Shown here one piece after another: positions 5,269 through 12,699 of a stretch of DNA of 21,895 nt. Made by a program: the position numbers and the translations under genes. Source of the DNA: a virus; the IMG/VR virus record IMGVR_UViG_3300020472_000193, positions 1 to 21,895 of that record; one strand, written 5' to 3'. Under the pieces are notes generated by a model. It was not told where the DNA came from. It did no database searches and was given only the letters and a program-made list of their open reading frames with translations. Position 1 is the first letter of the stretch. Every line of letters begins with the position of its first letter.

Positions 5269-5729
5269 GTAAAGCAAAACCTCATACAGCCCCTACTAAA
5301 AAATTTGATAGGGAACTATTTAATGCAAACGATCCTCAAACTAGAGAGTCAGCTAAAAAATTATTACCTCCTAAATTAAAAGAGATACTCTGTTTAAACG
5401 AAGAGCCTGTCTTGGAAGATAACCTAGAGGCATACGGCATAGACTTGATTTGCCCTAAACATAATCTTAGTGTTGAGGTAGAAACAAAACATGGTTGGGG
5501 CAGTGGCAAGTTTCAATGGGATGATATGCACATACCTAGAAGAAAATTTATATATACAGAATTAGAGGGTGATATATTTTTTGTGGTGTTCAATACCGAT
5601 AGGACACAGGCAGGAATAATGACGAAAGACTCTATTAAAAAAGAGAGAGTTGTTAATAAATTCAATAGGTTATCACGATTACATGAAGATTATATTTCCG
5701 TGCCTGTTGAGGAAATTATATGGGTGTAG
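5265..5729 (+). CDS. Putative PD-(D/E)XK-type nuclease-like protein
   Basis: A 154-residue protein coupled to the previous gene by ATGA and to the primase by a 10-nt overlap. Residues 52-77 read as a nuclease core: E55 and D60 in NLEAYGIDLICP, then a strand with E71, E73 and K75 (VEVETKHGW), giving D-x(12)-E-x-K, the arrangement of the PD-(D/E)XK fold used by many phage endonucleases. The remaining part (GDIFFVVFNTDRTQAGIM) is the alternating beta-alpha pattern expected after the ExK strand. The location beside the primase supports a role in DNA metabolism. The assignment rests on a short motif only, and a non-catalytic relative is possible. Confidence 0.6.
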   Translation: MSKAKPHTAPTKKFDRELFNANDPQTRESAKKLLPPKLKEILCLNEEPVLEDNLEAYGIDLICPKHNLSVEVETKHGWGSGKFQWDDMHIPRRKFIYTELEGDIFFVVFNTDRTQAGIMTKDSIKKERVVNKFNRLSRLHEDYISVPVEEIIWV

Positions 5730-6484
5730 TTGATAAATTAAACGAGTTGGATGTTGAAGAGGGAACATCAAAAAGATTTGACTGTATCTTTTGTGGTAAG
5801 AAAAATACATTGAGTGTTACCAAAGCAAAAGGCAAATTGTTATGGAATTGTTTTTCTGCGTCATGTACTAGCAAGGGTAATGTAGGAACTGATTACTCTA
5901 AAGAAGATCTCATAAAACAAATAAAGAATGGAGATGAAGACACAGCGTTTAAACACTTTATATTTCCTGACCATTGCGTGAATGTAGATAGAAGTGATAA
6001 AGCTATAAAATTTATGAAACATTTTGGTTTCTATGATGTATATATGGCTAACCCTAATTACTTTATGTATGATGTAAAAGGAGATAGATTAGTTTTTGTG
6101 GTTGAGCATGACGGAGTTGTTAGCGGAGCAGTAGGCAGATCGCTGAGAGGAGATATGAAATGGTTACGCTATGATAGTAATCATGCTCCCTTTATTATGA
6201 AAGCTAATTCTGATACCGCTATAATAGTTGAAGACTGCGTATCCGCTTGTGTGGTAGCCCAATGTCATAATGGGTTTGCATTACTTGGAACTAATTTATT
6301 GACAGAACATATAAAATACCTTAAAGGTTTTAATAAGATATGGGTAGCATTAGACAGAGATGCTACAGCTAAATCATTAGACATACAAAGAAAGGTAGCA
6401 ATTCATGTTCCTGATTGTTCAATAAAGATACTGGATAGAGATTTAAAATATGAAGATAAAGATTTTATTGAAAAAAATTTTTAA
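5720..6484 (+). CDS. DnaG-type DNA primase (zinc ribbon plus TOPRIM)
   Basis: 254 residues, with GAGGAA before the ATG. It makes RNA primers for DNA replication. The N-terminal zinc ribbon has C22, C25, C44 and C49 (DCIFCGKK ... WNCFSASC). The catalytic TOPRIM domain has E171-D172 (AIIVEDCVSACV), a GTNLLTEHIKYL helix, and D212-R213-D214 (WVALDRDATAKSL), which bind metal. The DLKYEDKDF near the end is the third acidic site. This is the order of the T7 gp4 primase half, but here the primase is its own gene and a DnaB-type helicase follows as another gene. The last 35 nt overlap a small lipoprotein gene. Confidence 0.9.
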   Translation: MGVVDKLNELDVEEGTSKRFDCIFCGKKNTLSVTKAKGKLLWNCFSASCTSKGNVGTDYSKEDLIKQIKNGDEDTAFKHFIFPDHCVNVDRSDKAIKFMKHFGFYDVYMANPNYFMYDVKGDRLVFVVEHDGVVSGAVGRSLRGDMKWLRYDSNHAPFIMKANSDTAIIVEDCVSACVVAQCHNGFALLGTNLLTEHIKYLKGFNKIWVALDRDATAKSLDIQRKVAIHVPDCSIKILDRDLKYEDKDFIEKNF

Positions 6485-6644
6485 GGGAGGTGTACTCTTC
6501 AGCTTATTATATGTTGTTGGTTGCACTATACCAAATGATGTAGGTTGTGTCCCCATACATATAGGCACAGGCTATGATGAGGATGGAATGAGGGAAGCTA
6601 TATATGTTAATGAAATTGGTTGTCCAAGAATAGAGGAGAGATAA
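6450..6644 (+). CDS. Small lipoprotein in the replication operon
   Basis: 64 residues. Residues 1-12 are basic, 14-24 hydrophobic, and YVVGC at 21-25 fits a lipobox, so C25 would be lipidated and the mature 40 residues would sit in the host envelope. Two more Cys (C33, C58) may form a disulphide in the periplasm. The only usable start is the ATG at 6450, inside the primase gene; it has no strong ribosome site and may depend on primase translation. The gene lies exactly between primase and helicase, so it is expressed with early replication functions. Early phage lipoproteins such as T5 Llp block receptors against superinfection; a similar role here is inference. Confidence 0.65.
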   Translation: MKIKILLKKIFKGGVLFSLLYVVGCTIPNDVGCVPIHIGTGYDEDGMREAIYVNEIGCPRIEER

Positions 6645-7874
6645 ATGAGCAGTATGCCAAAAGAGATACTTAAAAAGTATGCAACAGATTTTGAATTTCA
6701 TAACCAAGTTAAAGGTAGATTAGATGACAAAATGTTTTCTAATGGATTGCTAAAAGCAAAACATGCCGTTGACGATGCTTATGATAAATATAAAGATAAA
6801 AGTTTAAGCCTAAAAGAAATAGCTATGAATTATATAGCGTCTAACCCTTCAATTACAATTAGTCAGAAAGAATCTATACTTGCCGAGTTTGACGCTATAG
6901 ATAGACTGGAAGACATAAATGATGATATTGCGTTTGACATGGTATATAAAATGTCTCTGCAGTCGTTTGCCCAAGATGTGGCACAACAGTCTATACAGAT
7001 TATGCAAGGTGAACATTACGATACAAGTTTAGTTTTAAGAGCTACAGACAAGCTAAACAAAATGGCAGACAGAAACAAAGAAGATGATTTAAAGTGTTCA
7101 AATGATATGGAAGAACTGTTTGAAGAGATAGACAGAGAGCATCATTATTCTTTTCATGTTCCTTCCATAAACGATAGAGTCGGAGGATTGAGTAAGGGTA
7201 TGTTTGTTGTAGTAGGGGCTAGACCAAATGTCGGTAAGTCAGGATTTGCACATTCTATGATTGCATCTCCTCATGGGTTTTTAGATCAAGGGGCTAAATG
7301 TATTATGTTTACAAATGAGGAGAGACCTCAGAGGCATATGTTGAGAATGGTTTCTGCGTCTTGTCAAGAAAGAATTAAATATGTTCAAGAGTTTAAACAC
7401 CGATTTATAGATAAGTGGAAAAAGAAATCAGAGACATTGCAAATTATAGACTCTAGTAGTCTTACTTTTGGAGAGCTAGAAGCTATAGTTGAAAAAGAAA
7501 AACCTGATGTGGTTGTTATTGACATTTTAGATAAAACACATATAGGAGGTAGTTATGCTAGAGATGACCAAAGGCTTACTAGTCTGTATTCAGAGGCAAG
7601 AGATTTAGCAAAGAGGCAAGATTGCGTTGTATTTGGTATGTGTCAGTTATCTGCTGAGGCATCTGGTAAAATAATTCTTAATGACTCTATGTTATCTGGA
7701 TCACGAACTGGTAAGGCAGGAGAAGCAGACTTAATTGTTTTAATTGGTAAAGAAGATACAGAAGAAGGCGATACAAACATGCGTTGGATTAATATAGTAA
7801 AGAATAAAATAACTGGCGTTCATGGAAATTTTGCTGTAATATTCGATAATCTAACCGCTACTTACACTGAATAA
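6645..7874 (+). CDS. Replicative DNA helicase, DnaB/RecA-fold type
   Basis: 409 residues, GAGGAGAG before the ATG. It unwinds DNA at the fork, driven by ATP. The RecA core is clear: Walker A GARPNVGKS at 191-199, FTNEE at 222-226 with the catalytic Glu, Walker B VVVID at 289-293, the Gln sensor in GMCQLSAEA (Q334), and GSRTGKAGEAD with LIVLIGKE near 352-370, ending in IVKNKITG with the lysine/arginine finger region. The first 165 residues are helical, as in the DnaB N-terminal domain, but diverged. It follows the primase and the small lipoprotein. Its TAATG end starts the next gene. Confidence 0.9.
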   Translation: MSSMPKEILKKYATDFEFHNQVKGRLDDKMFSNGLLKAKHAVDDAYDKYKDKSLSLKEIAMNYIASNPSITISQKESILAEFDAIDRLEDINDDIAFDMVYKMSLQSFAQDVAQQSIQIMQGEHYDTSLVLRATDKLNKMADRNKEDDLKCSNDMEELFEEIDREHHYSFHVPSINDRVGGLSKGMFVVVGARPNVGKSGFAHSMIASPHGFLDQGAKCIMFTNEERPQRHMLRMVSASCQERIKYVQEFKHRFIDKWKKKSETLQIIDSSSLTFGELEAIVEKEKPDVVVIDILDKTHIGGSYARDDQRLTSLYSEARDLAKRQDCVVFGMCQLSAEASGKIILNDSMLSGSRTGKAGEADLIVLIGKEDTEEGDTNMRWINIVKNKITGVHGNFAVIFDNLTATYTE

Positions 7875-8065
7875 TGGAAGAGAAAGAAGCTAAAAAATCT
7901 TTAGAGGAGACTAGAGAACTTACAAAAGGCACTATGCCTATAATTATAGTAGTGGATAATAAAGAAGAATATGATATGATGACTATGGTAAAAAAGAAAA
8001 TGAGAAATGTTAAAAACATAGACATAGAAATCAGGGATTCCTCTAGTGATGGAGGGAGTAGCTAA
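7874..8065 (+). CDS. 63-residue hypothetical protein between helicase and polymerase
   Basis: The ATG overlaps the helicase stop (TAATG). 63 residues: a charged helix (KEAKKSLEETRELTKG), a hydrophobic strand (TMPIIIVVDNKEEYDMM) and a basic helix-strand (VKKKMRNVKNIDIEIRD), ending in SSSDGGSS. It looks like one beta-alpha-beta unit, of the sort seen in small nucleotide-binding folds, but carries no motif. Its last codons and stop form part of the 5' strand of the RNA junction in the polymerase leader. Confidence 0.65.
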   Translation: MEEKEAKKSLEETRELTKGTMPIIIVVDNKEEYDMMTMVKKKMRNVKNIDIEIRDSSSDGGSS

Positions 8066-8158
8066 GTCTGAGCAGTTGAGTGAGAGTTGCCTCTCTCCTC
8101 GTTGTAACTTACTCACTGAAAATTGTTTTTCCTCGTAACAATTATCAGACTTGGCTAC
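8058..8158 (+). ncRNA. Three-way-junction RNA leader of DNA polymerase with repeated loop heptamer
   Basis: A 14-bp stem joins 8058-8071 (GTAGCTAAGTCTGA) and 8145-8158 (TCAGACTTGGCTAC); all positions pair, one as G-U. It encloses two hairpins. The first pairs 8079-8084 with 8112-8117 and 8085-8088 with 8106-8109, with a 2-nt bulge and a 17-nt loop. The second pairs 8121-8127 (AATTGTT) with 8137-8143 (AACAATT) and has a 9-nt loop. Both loops contain TCCTCGT (8096-8102 and 8130-8136). The polymerase ribosome site GGGAGA (8167-8172) lies 9 nt after the outer stem, and TCTCC in loop 1 (8094-8098) can pair with its GGAGA, so the element could hide the start site. A protein-binding autoregulation site, as known for the T4 gp43 polymerase leader, is a plausible role but unproven. 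Confidence 0.65.
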
Positions 8159-8176
8159 AGATATATGGGAGATAAA

Positions 8177-10306
8177 ATGTATAGAAAGACAGTATTAGAT
8201 ATAGAGAATAAAATAACTAATGGTAATCCAACAGCTTATCAGCCTAACAATTATTTAGTTTGTGTTGGGTACGCTGAGGTTACAGATAAAGTAGAAAATC
8301 CTAAAGTTGTATGGTTTAACCATGATGAACTAAAGATAACCCCTAGTAAAGAGTCGTTTAAACAGCTACAAGAAGAATTAGATAGAACTGATTTACTTAT
8401 AGCCCATAACATTAAATATGATTTAACTTGGTTATATGAATGTGGTTTTAGTTATGAAGGGGATTTATATGACACTATGACAGGAGAATATCTTTTGTCA
8501 CGAGGAGCAAAGATAGCATTATCTTTAGCAGAGTCTTGTAAGAGAAGAAAAGTTACACAAAAAAAATCAGAGTTAATTGAAGATCACTTTGAAAAAGGTA
8601 TAGGGTTTGAAGCCATGCCTATAGACTTAGTTGAAGAATACAATATATATGATATAATATCTTGTGGAGAATTATACCTTGAACAGGACAGGTTATTTCA
8701 TACAGATGAATACAGGTCTATGTTACCTATACTTAAATTAACTAATCAAATGACAGATGTTCTAATTGATATAGAAAGAAATGGGACATATATAGATTTA
8801 GAAGAATTAGAGACAGTCAGAAGCACTTATGAGAATGAGAGAACTTTTAGGTCTGCACAAAACAATAAGATAATAAAACATATTATGGGAGATAAGCCTT
8901 TTAACATAGCTTCTCCTGAGCAGTTGTCAGAAATAATATGGTCAAGGAAAGTAAAAGATAAGAATGAGTGGGCTAGAATATTTGGTATAGGTACTAGGGC
9001 AGTAGGTACTAGCAAGTATAAAAATAGAATACCTAAGAAAGATTTAGAGGGTATAATTAAAGCACAAACTATTATATCTAAGAAGACAGAAGTTAAACAA
9101 TGTGGTAGGTGTAATGGCACTGGGCACTTGTTTAAACGGAAGAAAGACGGTACTCCATATAAAAAACACCCTAAATGCACTACATGTAGTGGTACTGGGT
9201 ATATATATACATGGCTAGAGCCTGTTGCAGGATTAAAGTTTTCTCCTACATCAGTAGATCAGGTTACTGCTAATGGTTTTGCAACAGATAAGAATACTTT
9301 ATCTGAATTAACTAAAATAGCAGAGGAAAAGAATATGGAGGAAGCCATTTTATTTTTAACTAATATGCAAAGAATAAATGCGTTAGACACTTATATAAAT
9401 TCTTTTTGTAAAGGTATACAGCAGAATGTTTATGATAACAGCATACTACACCCTCAAATTAATCAAGTAAGAACTTCTACAGGGCGTTTATCATCTTCTA
9501 AACCTAATTTCCAGAACTTACCCAGAGGTAGCACAGCTAGAGTTAGAAAAGCTATTAAGTCTAGGTTTAAACAGGGTAAGATACTTGAGGGAGATTTTGG
9601 TCAGCTAGAATTTAGGACTGCTGTATGGGTAGCTAATGATAAAGTAGGTAGAAAAGAAATAGATCAAGGGTTTGATGTCCATGCGTACACAGCTCAAGTG
9701 CTTACTAGTGCAGGTCAAGAAACTAGTAGACAAGACGCAAAGGCTAGAACATTCAGACCTTTGTACGGAGGTATAGGAGGTACTCCTGCTGAAGTACAAT
9801 ATAACAGAGCATTTATAAATAAATATAATGACATAGCTAAGTGGCATCAAAAGTTACAAGACGAAGCTATAAGAGAGAAAAAAATTACTACAATAACTGG
9901 TAGACAATTCGCTTTTCCAAATGTTAAAAGAACTAAGTATGGCTCTACATATGCCACACAAATAAAAAATTACCCAGTGCAGTCTATTGCTACTGCAGAA
10001 ATAGTGCCCTTAGCTTGTATTATTTTTAAAGAAAAGTTAAAATTAGAAAATTGTAAATCTCTGATAATTAACACAGTACACGATTCTATTGTTGTTGATG
10101 TTCATCCTACAGAGATAGGCATCATACCTATTTATTTAAAAGAAAGTATGTTAAAAGTAAAAGATAGGATGTTATATGACTTTAATCTTACAATAGATGT
10201 TCCTATGGAAGTTGAATTAAAGATTGGAGACGATTGGTTAGACATGGAAGAAATAATAGATGAAGAACAATCCAATGTTTACGAGGTGGAGAAGAGAGCT
10301 GTATAG
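8177..10306 (+). CDS. polA: Family A DNA polymerase with 3'-5' exonuclease and DnaJ-like zinc insertion
   Basis: 709 residues from the ATG at 8177, chosen because GGGAGAT lies just before it and the exonuclease motif starts at residue 6. Exonuclease motifs: D8 and E10 (LDIEN), N78 and D82 (NIKYD), Y155 and D159 (YNIYD). Polymerase motifs: A with D473 (EGDFGQLEFR), B with K522, F526 and Y530-G531 (AKARTFRPLYGG), C with H635-D636 (VHDS). F526 lines up with Phe762 of E. coli Pol I, the Phe type often associated with lytic phages. Between the two domains (residues 309-342) is a zinc finger with CGRCNGTG and CTTCSGTG, half of a DnaJ central domain; I recall this insertion as typical of HMO-2011-like phages. 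It copies the phage genome. Confidence 0.95.
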   Translation: MYRKTVLDIENKITNGNPTAYQPNNYLVCVGYAEVTDKVENPKVVWFNHDELKITPSKESFKQLQEELDRTDLLIAHNIKYDLTWLYECGFSYEGDLYDTMTGEYLLSRGAKIALSLAESCKRRKVTQKKSELIEDHFEKGIGFEAMPIDLVEEYNIYDIISCGELYLEQDRLFHTDEYRSMLPILKLTNQMTDVLIDIERNGTYIDLEELETVRSTYENERTFRSAQNNKIIKHIMGDKPFNIASPEQLSEIIWSRKVKDKNEWARIFGIGTRAVGTSKYKNRIPKKDLEGIIKAQTIISKKTEVKQCGRCNGTGHLFKRKKDGTPYKKHPKCTTCSGTGYIYTWLEPVAGLKFSPTSVDQVTANGFATDKNTLSELTKIAEEKNMEEAILFLTNMQRINALDTYINSFCKGIQQNVYDNSILHPQINQVRTSTGRLSSSKPNFQNLPRGSTARVRKAIKSRFKQGKILEGDFGQLEFRTAVWVANDKVGRKEIDQGFDVHAYTAQVLTSAGQETSRQDAKARTFRPLYGGIGGTPAEVQYNRAFINKYNDIAKWHQKLQDEAIREKKITTITGRQFAFPNVKRTKYGSTYATQIKNYPVQSIATAEIVPLACIIFKEKLKLENCKSLIINTVHDSIVVDVHPTEIGIIPIYLKESMLKVKDRMLYDFNLTIDVPMEVELKIGDDWLDMEEIIDEEQSNVYEVEKRAV

Positions 10307-10415
10307 CTATAAGAGAGAAAACCCATATATAAAGATTACAATGCCCAAAATGTCTTGGCATAAAGAGGGCGATAATATAATAAAAAAACCAACAAGAAAA
10401 TATTATTCATATTAA
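10275..10415 (+). CDS. 46-residue basic protein overlapping the polymerase end
   Basis: An ORF of 46 codons starts 32 nt before the polymerase stop. The product is basic and aromatic (FTRWRRELYSYKRENPYIKI ... KKPTRKYYSY). The only ribosome site is a weak GAAGAAC. A shorter version from an internal ATG at 10341 would have 24 residues. Its 3' end comes just before the promoter at 10417. It may be a real small basic phage protein or an accidental frame; support is limited to length, position and composition. Confidence 0.4.
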   Translation: MFTRWRRELYSYKRENPYIKITMPKMSWHKEGDNIIKKPTRKYYSY

Positions 10416-10416
10416 T

Positions 10417-10444
10417 TTGACATTTAGTATAATTTGTATATAAC
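10417..10444 (+). promoter_or_regulatory. Sigma70-type promoter TTGACA-16-TATAAC
   Basis: TTGACA at 10417-10422 and TATAAC at 10439-10444 are 16 nt apart. This is the best match to the bacterial housekeeping promoter in the window and would start transcription near 10450. The next gene has a perfect AGGAGG (10467-10472) before its ATG at 10477. The sequence TATAACTGT is shared with a minus-strand promoter at 19434-19442. Confidence 0.75.
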
Positions 10445-10476
10445 TGTAGAACTTTTAAAATTTATAGGAGGTTGTA

Positions 10477-11358
10477 ATGACAACAGATTTAACATTAACA
10501 GAAAATACGCTTCCATTTGCACAAGCAATGGAATCATTAGGAATAATAGATGAGAGTGGCTCATCTAATGCTCCCACAATACCTAGAATATCAATAAATA
10601 ATAAAACTAGGTCTAATTCTGGGGCTAAAATACCAGATGGAACTCTAAGAATAGATCATCCCCAATATGGTGTAGTCTATGCGGAAAAGGCATGGATTAG
10701 AGTGTTCCAACAAAGATTTTTTTATCAGAGATATGACGAAAATGCTATCTTCCAAACCAAAGAAGGTAAAGATGTTCGTGGTAGATATGTAAATAGGTCA
10801 ATATTCGTTAGAAATCCTTATGACGAGGCTCTTGACGAGCTTGGCACAATAAATTGTGGTAAACAAAAGATAGATGATTGGGATAAAGCATCCGAAGAAG
10901 ATAAAGAATGGTGGAGAGGATCTAAAAGATATAGAGTGTTGTTTGGTCTTCTGCGAATAGAGAATGCTGTAAAAGAAGGCAACGGAGAAACTGTATCTTT
11001 TGATAATTTTCCAGTAATTTACCAAATAGGAAGTAAAGATACTTTTAAAAATTTTGGTAATGCGTTATCAGAATTACACAAAACCAAAAAACTACCTTAT
11101 TCACATGAGCTTAAATTTAATATGGAATATAAACAAACGCCTGCCGTGAGTTGGTATGTTGTTAATCCTACTATTGAGCCTGAAACTTTAGAGCTAACAG
11201 AAAATGATATAAATACTAATAAAGTGTTTAATGAGTTTATTCTTTCTCATAATGAGACCGTTAGACAAAAAGCATCTGAAGCTTCTAAAAGATTAGATGA
11301 AGCAGAAAATATACTTGATAGTGAAGACTTTATAGAGGTAGAAGCTACCGCCTCTTAA
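10477..11358 (+). CDS. Strongly expressed acidic-tailed protein, candidate ssDNA-binding protein
   Basis: 293 residues with its own consensus promoter and a perfect ribosome site, so probably made in large amounts. The N-terminal 60 residues are polar and low in order. Residues 60-230 hold beta-rich segments (GTLRIDHPQYGVVYAEKAWIR; RYVNRSIFVRN; SKRYRVLFGLLRIENAV) with many aromatic and basic residues, as in OB-fold proteins. Residues 244-293 are helical and strongly acidic, ending EDFIEVEATAS. High expression, an acidic C-terminus and a position between polymerase and exonuclease are what one expects of a phage SSB, but I see no diagnostic motif and the single-strand-binding role is inference. 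Confidence 0.65.
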   Translation: MTTDLTLTENTLPFAQAMESLGIIDESGSSNAPTIPRISINNKTRSNSGAKIPDGTLRIDHPQYGVVYAEKAWIRVFQQRFFYQRYDENAIFQTKEGKDVRGRYVNRSIFVRNPYDEALDELGTINCGKQKIDDWDKASEEDKEWWRGSKRYRVLFGLLRIENAVKEGNGETVSFDNFPVIYQIGSKDTFKNFGNALSELHKTKKLPYSHELKFNMEYKQTPAVSWYVVNPTIEPETLELTENDINTNKVFNEFILSHNETVRQKASEASKRLDEAENILDSEDFIEVEATAS

Positions 11359-11362
11359 AACT

Positions 11363-12220
11363 ATGGATGATAATCTAGCAAGAATATTTGCTTATCTAGA
11401 AAAGGCAAGCAAGGATAAATCTACTATGTCAGATGATATAGTAGAAGAAGCAGGAGAATACTTTAAAAAGTGTTTGAAGCGACAATTTAATCCTGAAGAG
11501 AGGAAGTTTAAATTACGACCTTCTAATCTTGGTAAACCCTTATGCCAGTTACAGATGGAGGCACAAGGAGCTGAGAGACAGCCTTTTGATTCTACCTTTA
11601 AAATGCGTATGATACTTGGTGATGCAGTTGAAGCTATATTTAAAGCTGTTCTAAAAGCATCAGGGGTAGAGTACCAAGACAGTGAGCAAGTTAAAATAAA
11701 AATCGGAGAGCATGAGTTATCAGGCGAAACTGATTTAAGTATAGAAAATAAAGTAGATGATATAAAATCCTGTTCAGCTTGGGCATATAGACACAAGTTT
11801 TCATCAATAGATAATATGAAACAGCACGATACTTTTGGATATATACCGCAATTAATAATGTATTCAGAAGGTGCTAATAAAGAAGTTGGTGGTTGGTGGG
11901 CTATAAATAAAGCTACAGGAGAAATAACTTATCTTGATCTTGAGATTACAGATGAAGATAAACAAGAACTTTTAAAAGATATTGAAGACAAAATAGAAAA
12001 CATTAAGTCTAACAAGCCTTTTAAAAGATGCTTCGATGAGGTTGAGGAAACTTTCAGAGGTAAGAAGACAGGTAATAAACACCTACACAAGATATGCTCT
12101 ATGTGTGAGTATAAGAAACCTTGTTGGGGAGACCTTAAATACAGACCTCAGCCTGCGTCTAAAGCTCAAAACCCTCCTTGGCTTTACTATACAAGTTTAA
12201 ACGAAGAGGTATCAGCTTGA
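11363..12220 (+). CDS. Cas4/RecB-like PD-(D/E)XK exonuclease with Fe-S cysteines
   Basis: 285 residues, 4 nt after the previous gene. The fold motifs run in order: RPSNLGKPLC (with C61), LGDAVEAIF (G86, D87), LSGETDL with D124, VDDIKS with D133 and K135 (the D/ExK pair), and YIPQLIMYS (Q163 and Y167, the QxxxY motif). C61 plus C245, C248 and C254 (ICSMCEYKKPC) match the four-cysteine arrangement that binds a 4Fe-4S cluster in Cas4 and AddB. Such proteins degrade DNA ends or make 3' overhangs. In phages they act in recombination, replication or breakdown of host DNA. There is no CRISPR array near. Confidence 0.85.
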   Translation: MDDNLARIFAYLEKASKDKSTMSDDIVEEAGEYFKKCLKRQFNPEERKFKLRPSNLGKPLCQLQMEAQGAERQPFDSTFKMRMILGDAVEAIFKAVLKASGVEYQDSEQVKIKIGEHELSGETDLSIENKVDDIKSCSAWAYRHKFSSIDNMKQHDTFGYIPQLIMYSEGANKEVGGWWAINKATGEITYLDLEITDEDKQELLKDIEDKIENIKSNKPFKRCFDEVEETFRGKKTGNKHLHKICSMCEYKKPCWGDLKYRPQPASKAQNPPWLYYTSLNEEVSA

Positions 12221-12588
12221 CGAAGAAACTTATCGAAGTGGAGGATGGGGATTTTTATATCCTTGTTCGACCAAAAGCAGACGATGAAGACGGAGACTGG
12301 TCACATGAAACTACTATTACCTGTAATAAGTCTGCTAAGATTCCTAACGATGTCTATGACCACTATTTTAACCTTGCTAGGGCTATGGTTGGTCTTAGTT
12401 ATATTGCTAATGATGGACTTATTGACATACATAACTTATATTTCGACAAGGCGTTGGAGGGAAAAATAACAGGAAAAGAGGGAGAAATGCTATGGAACAT
12501 ATTGAACATAGATTTTGAACTGGAAGAGCCTGTTGTGGAAAGAAGAGACAATGTAATAGAAGTAGATTTTACCAAAAAAGATTCATAA
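12217..12588 (+). CDS. 123-residue acidic protein with TTG start
   Basis: The TTG at 12217 overlaps the previous stop (TTGA) and follows GAAGAGGT at a normal distance. A start at 12178 would need a 43-nt overlap without a ribosome site. The protein starts with strands (KLIEVEDGDFYILVRPKADD), has HETTITCNKSAKIPNDVYDHYFNLARAMVGL in the middle and an acidic tail (VERRDNVIEVDFTKKDS). It contains one Cys and no enzyme motif I can name. Last gene before a gap of about 110 nt with possible terminator. Confidence 0.65.
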   Translation: MTKKLIEVEDGDFYILVRPKADDEDGDWSHETTITCNKSAKIPNDVYDHYFNLARAMVGLSYIANDGLIDIHNLYFDKALEGKITGKEGEMLWNILNIDFELEEPVVERRDNVIEVDFTKKDS

Positions 12589-12606
12589 AGTTTTTTAAAT
12601 CTTTTT
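12575..12606 (+). terminator. Weak AT-rich terminator-like hairpin
   Basis: AAAAAGATT at 12575-12583 can pair with AATCTTTTT at 12598-12606 (9 bp, only one G-C pair) around a 14-nt loop, with the T run at the 3' arm. It overlaps the stop codon of the preceding gene. The stem is weak, so it may be only a partial terminator. Confidence 0.35.
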
Positions 12607-12653
12607 GGGGTATGATTATATTACATGTTTTTTTTAATTTATTAATAATATGT

Positions 12654-12680
12654 AGCGATGGAGATAATACCTTAATCGCT
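12654..12680 (+). promoter_or_regulatory. Leader hairpin before the DUF3310 gene
   Basis: AGCGAT (12654-12659) and ATCGCT (12675-12680) form a perfect 6-bp stem with a 15-nt loop, 19 nt before the ATG of the next gene and 6 nt before its AAAGGAC site. The surrounding 60 nt are almost pure A/T (TTTAATTTATTAATAATATG) and could hold a promoter, but no pair of hexamers stands out. Confidence 0.4.
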
Positions 12681-12699
12681 TTCAGAAAAGGACAGCTTA

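Noticed and set aside
8123-8176. Longer N-terminus for DNA polymerase
   Set aside because: The extension runs through the second hairpin of the leader RNA and adds residues before the exonuclease motif that family A polymerases do not need; the ATG at 8177 has the ribosome site.
8827-9180. Minus-strand frame of 117 codons inside the polymerase gene
   Set aside because: Antisense to a clear polymerase sequence, no ribosome site or domain; other minus-strand frames within plus-strand genes were rejected for the same reason.
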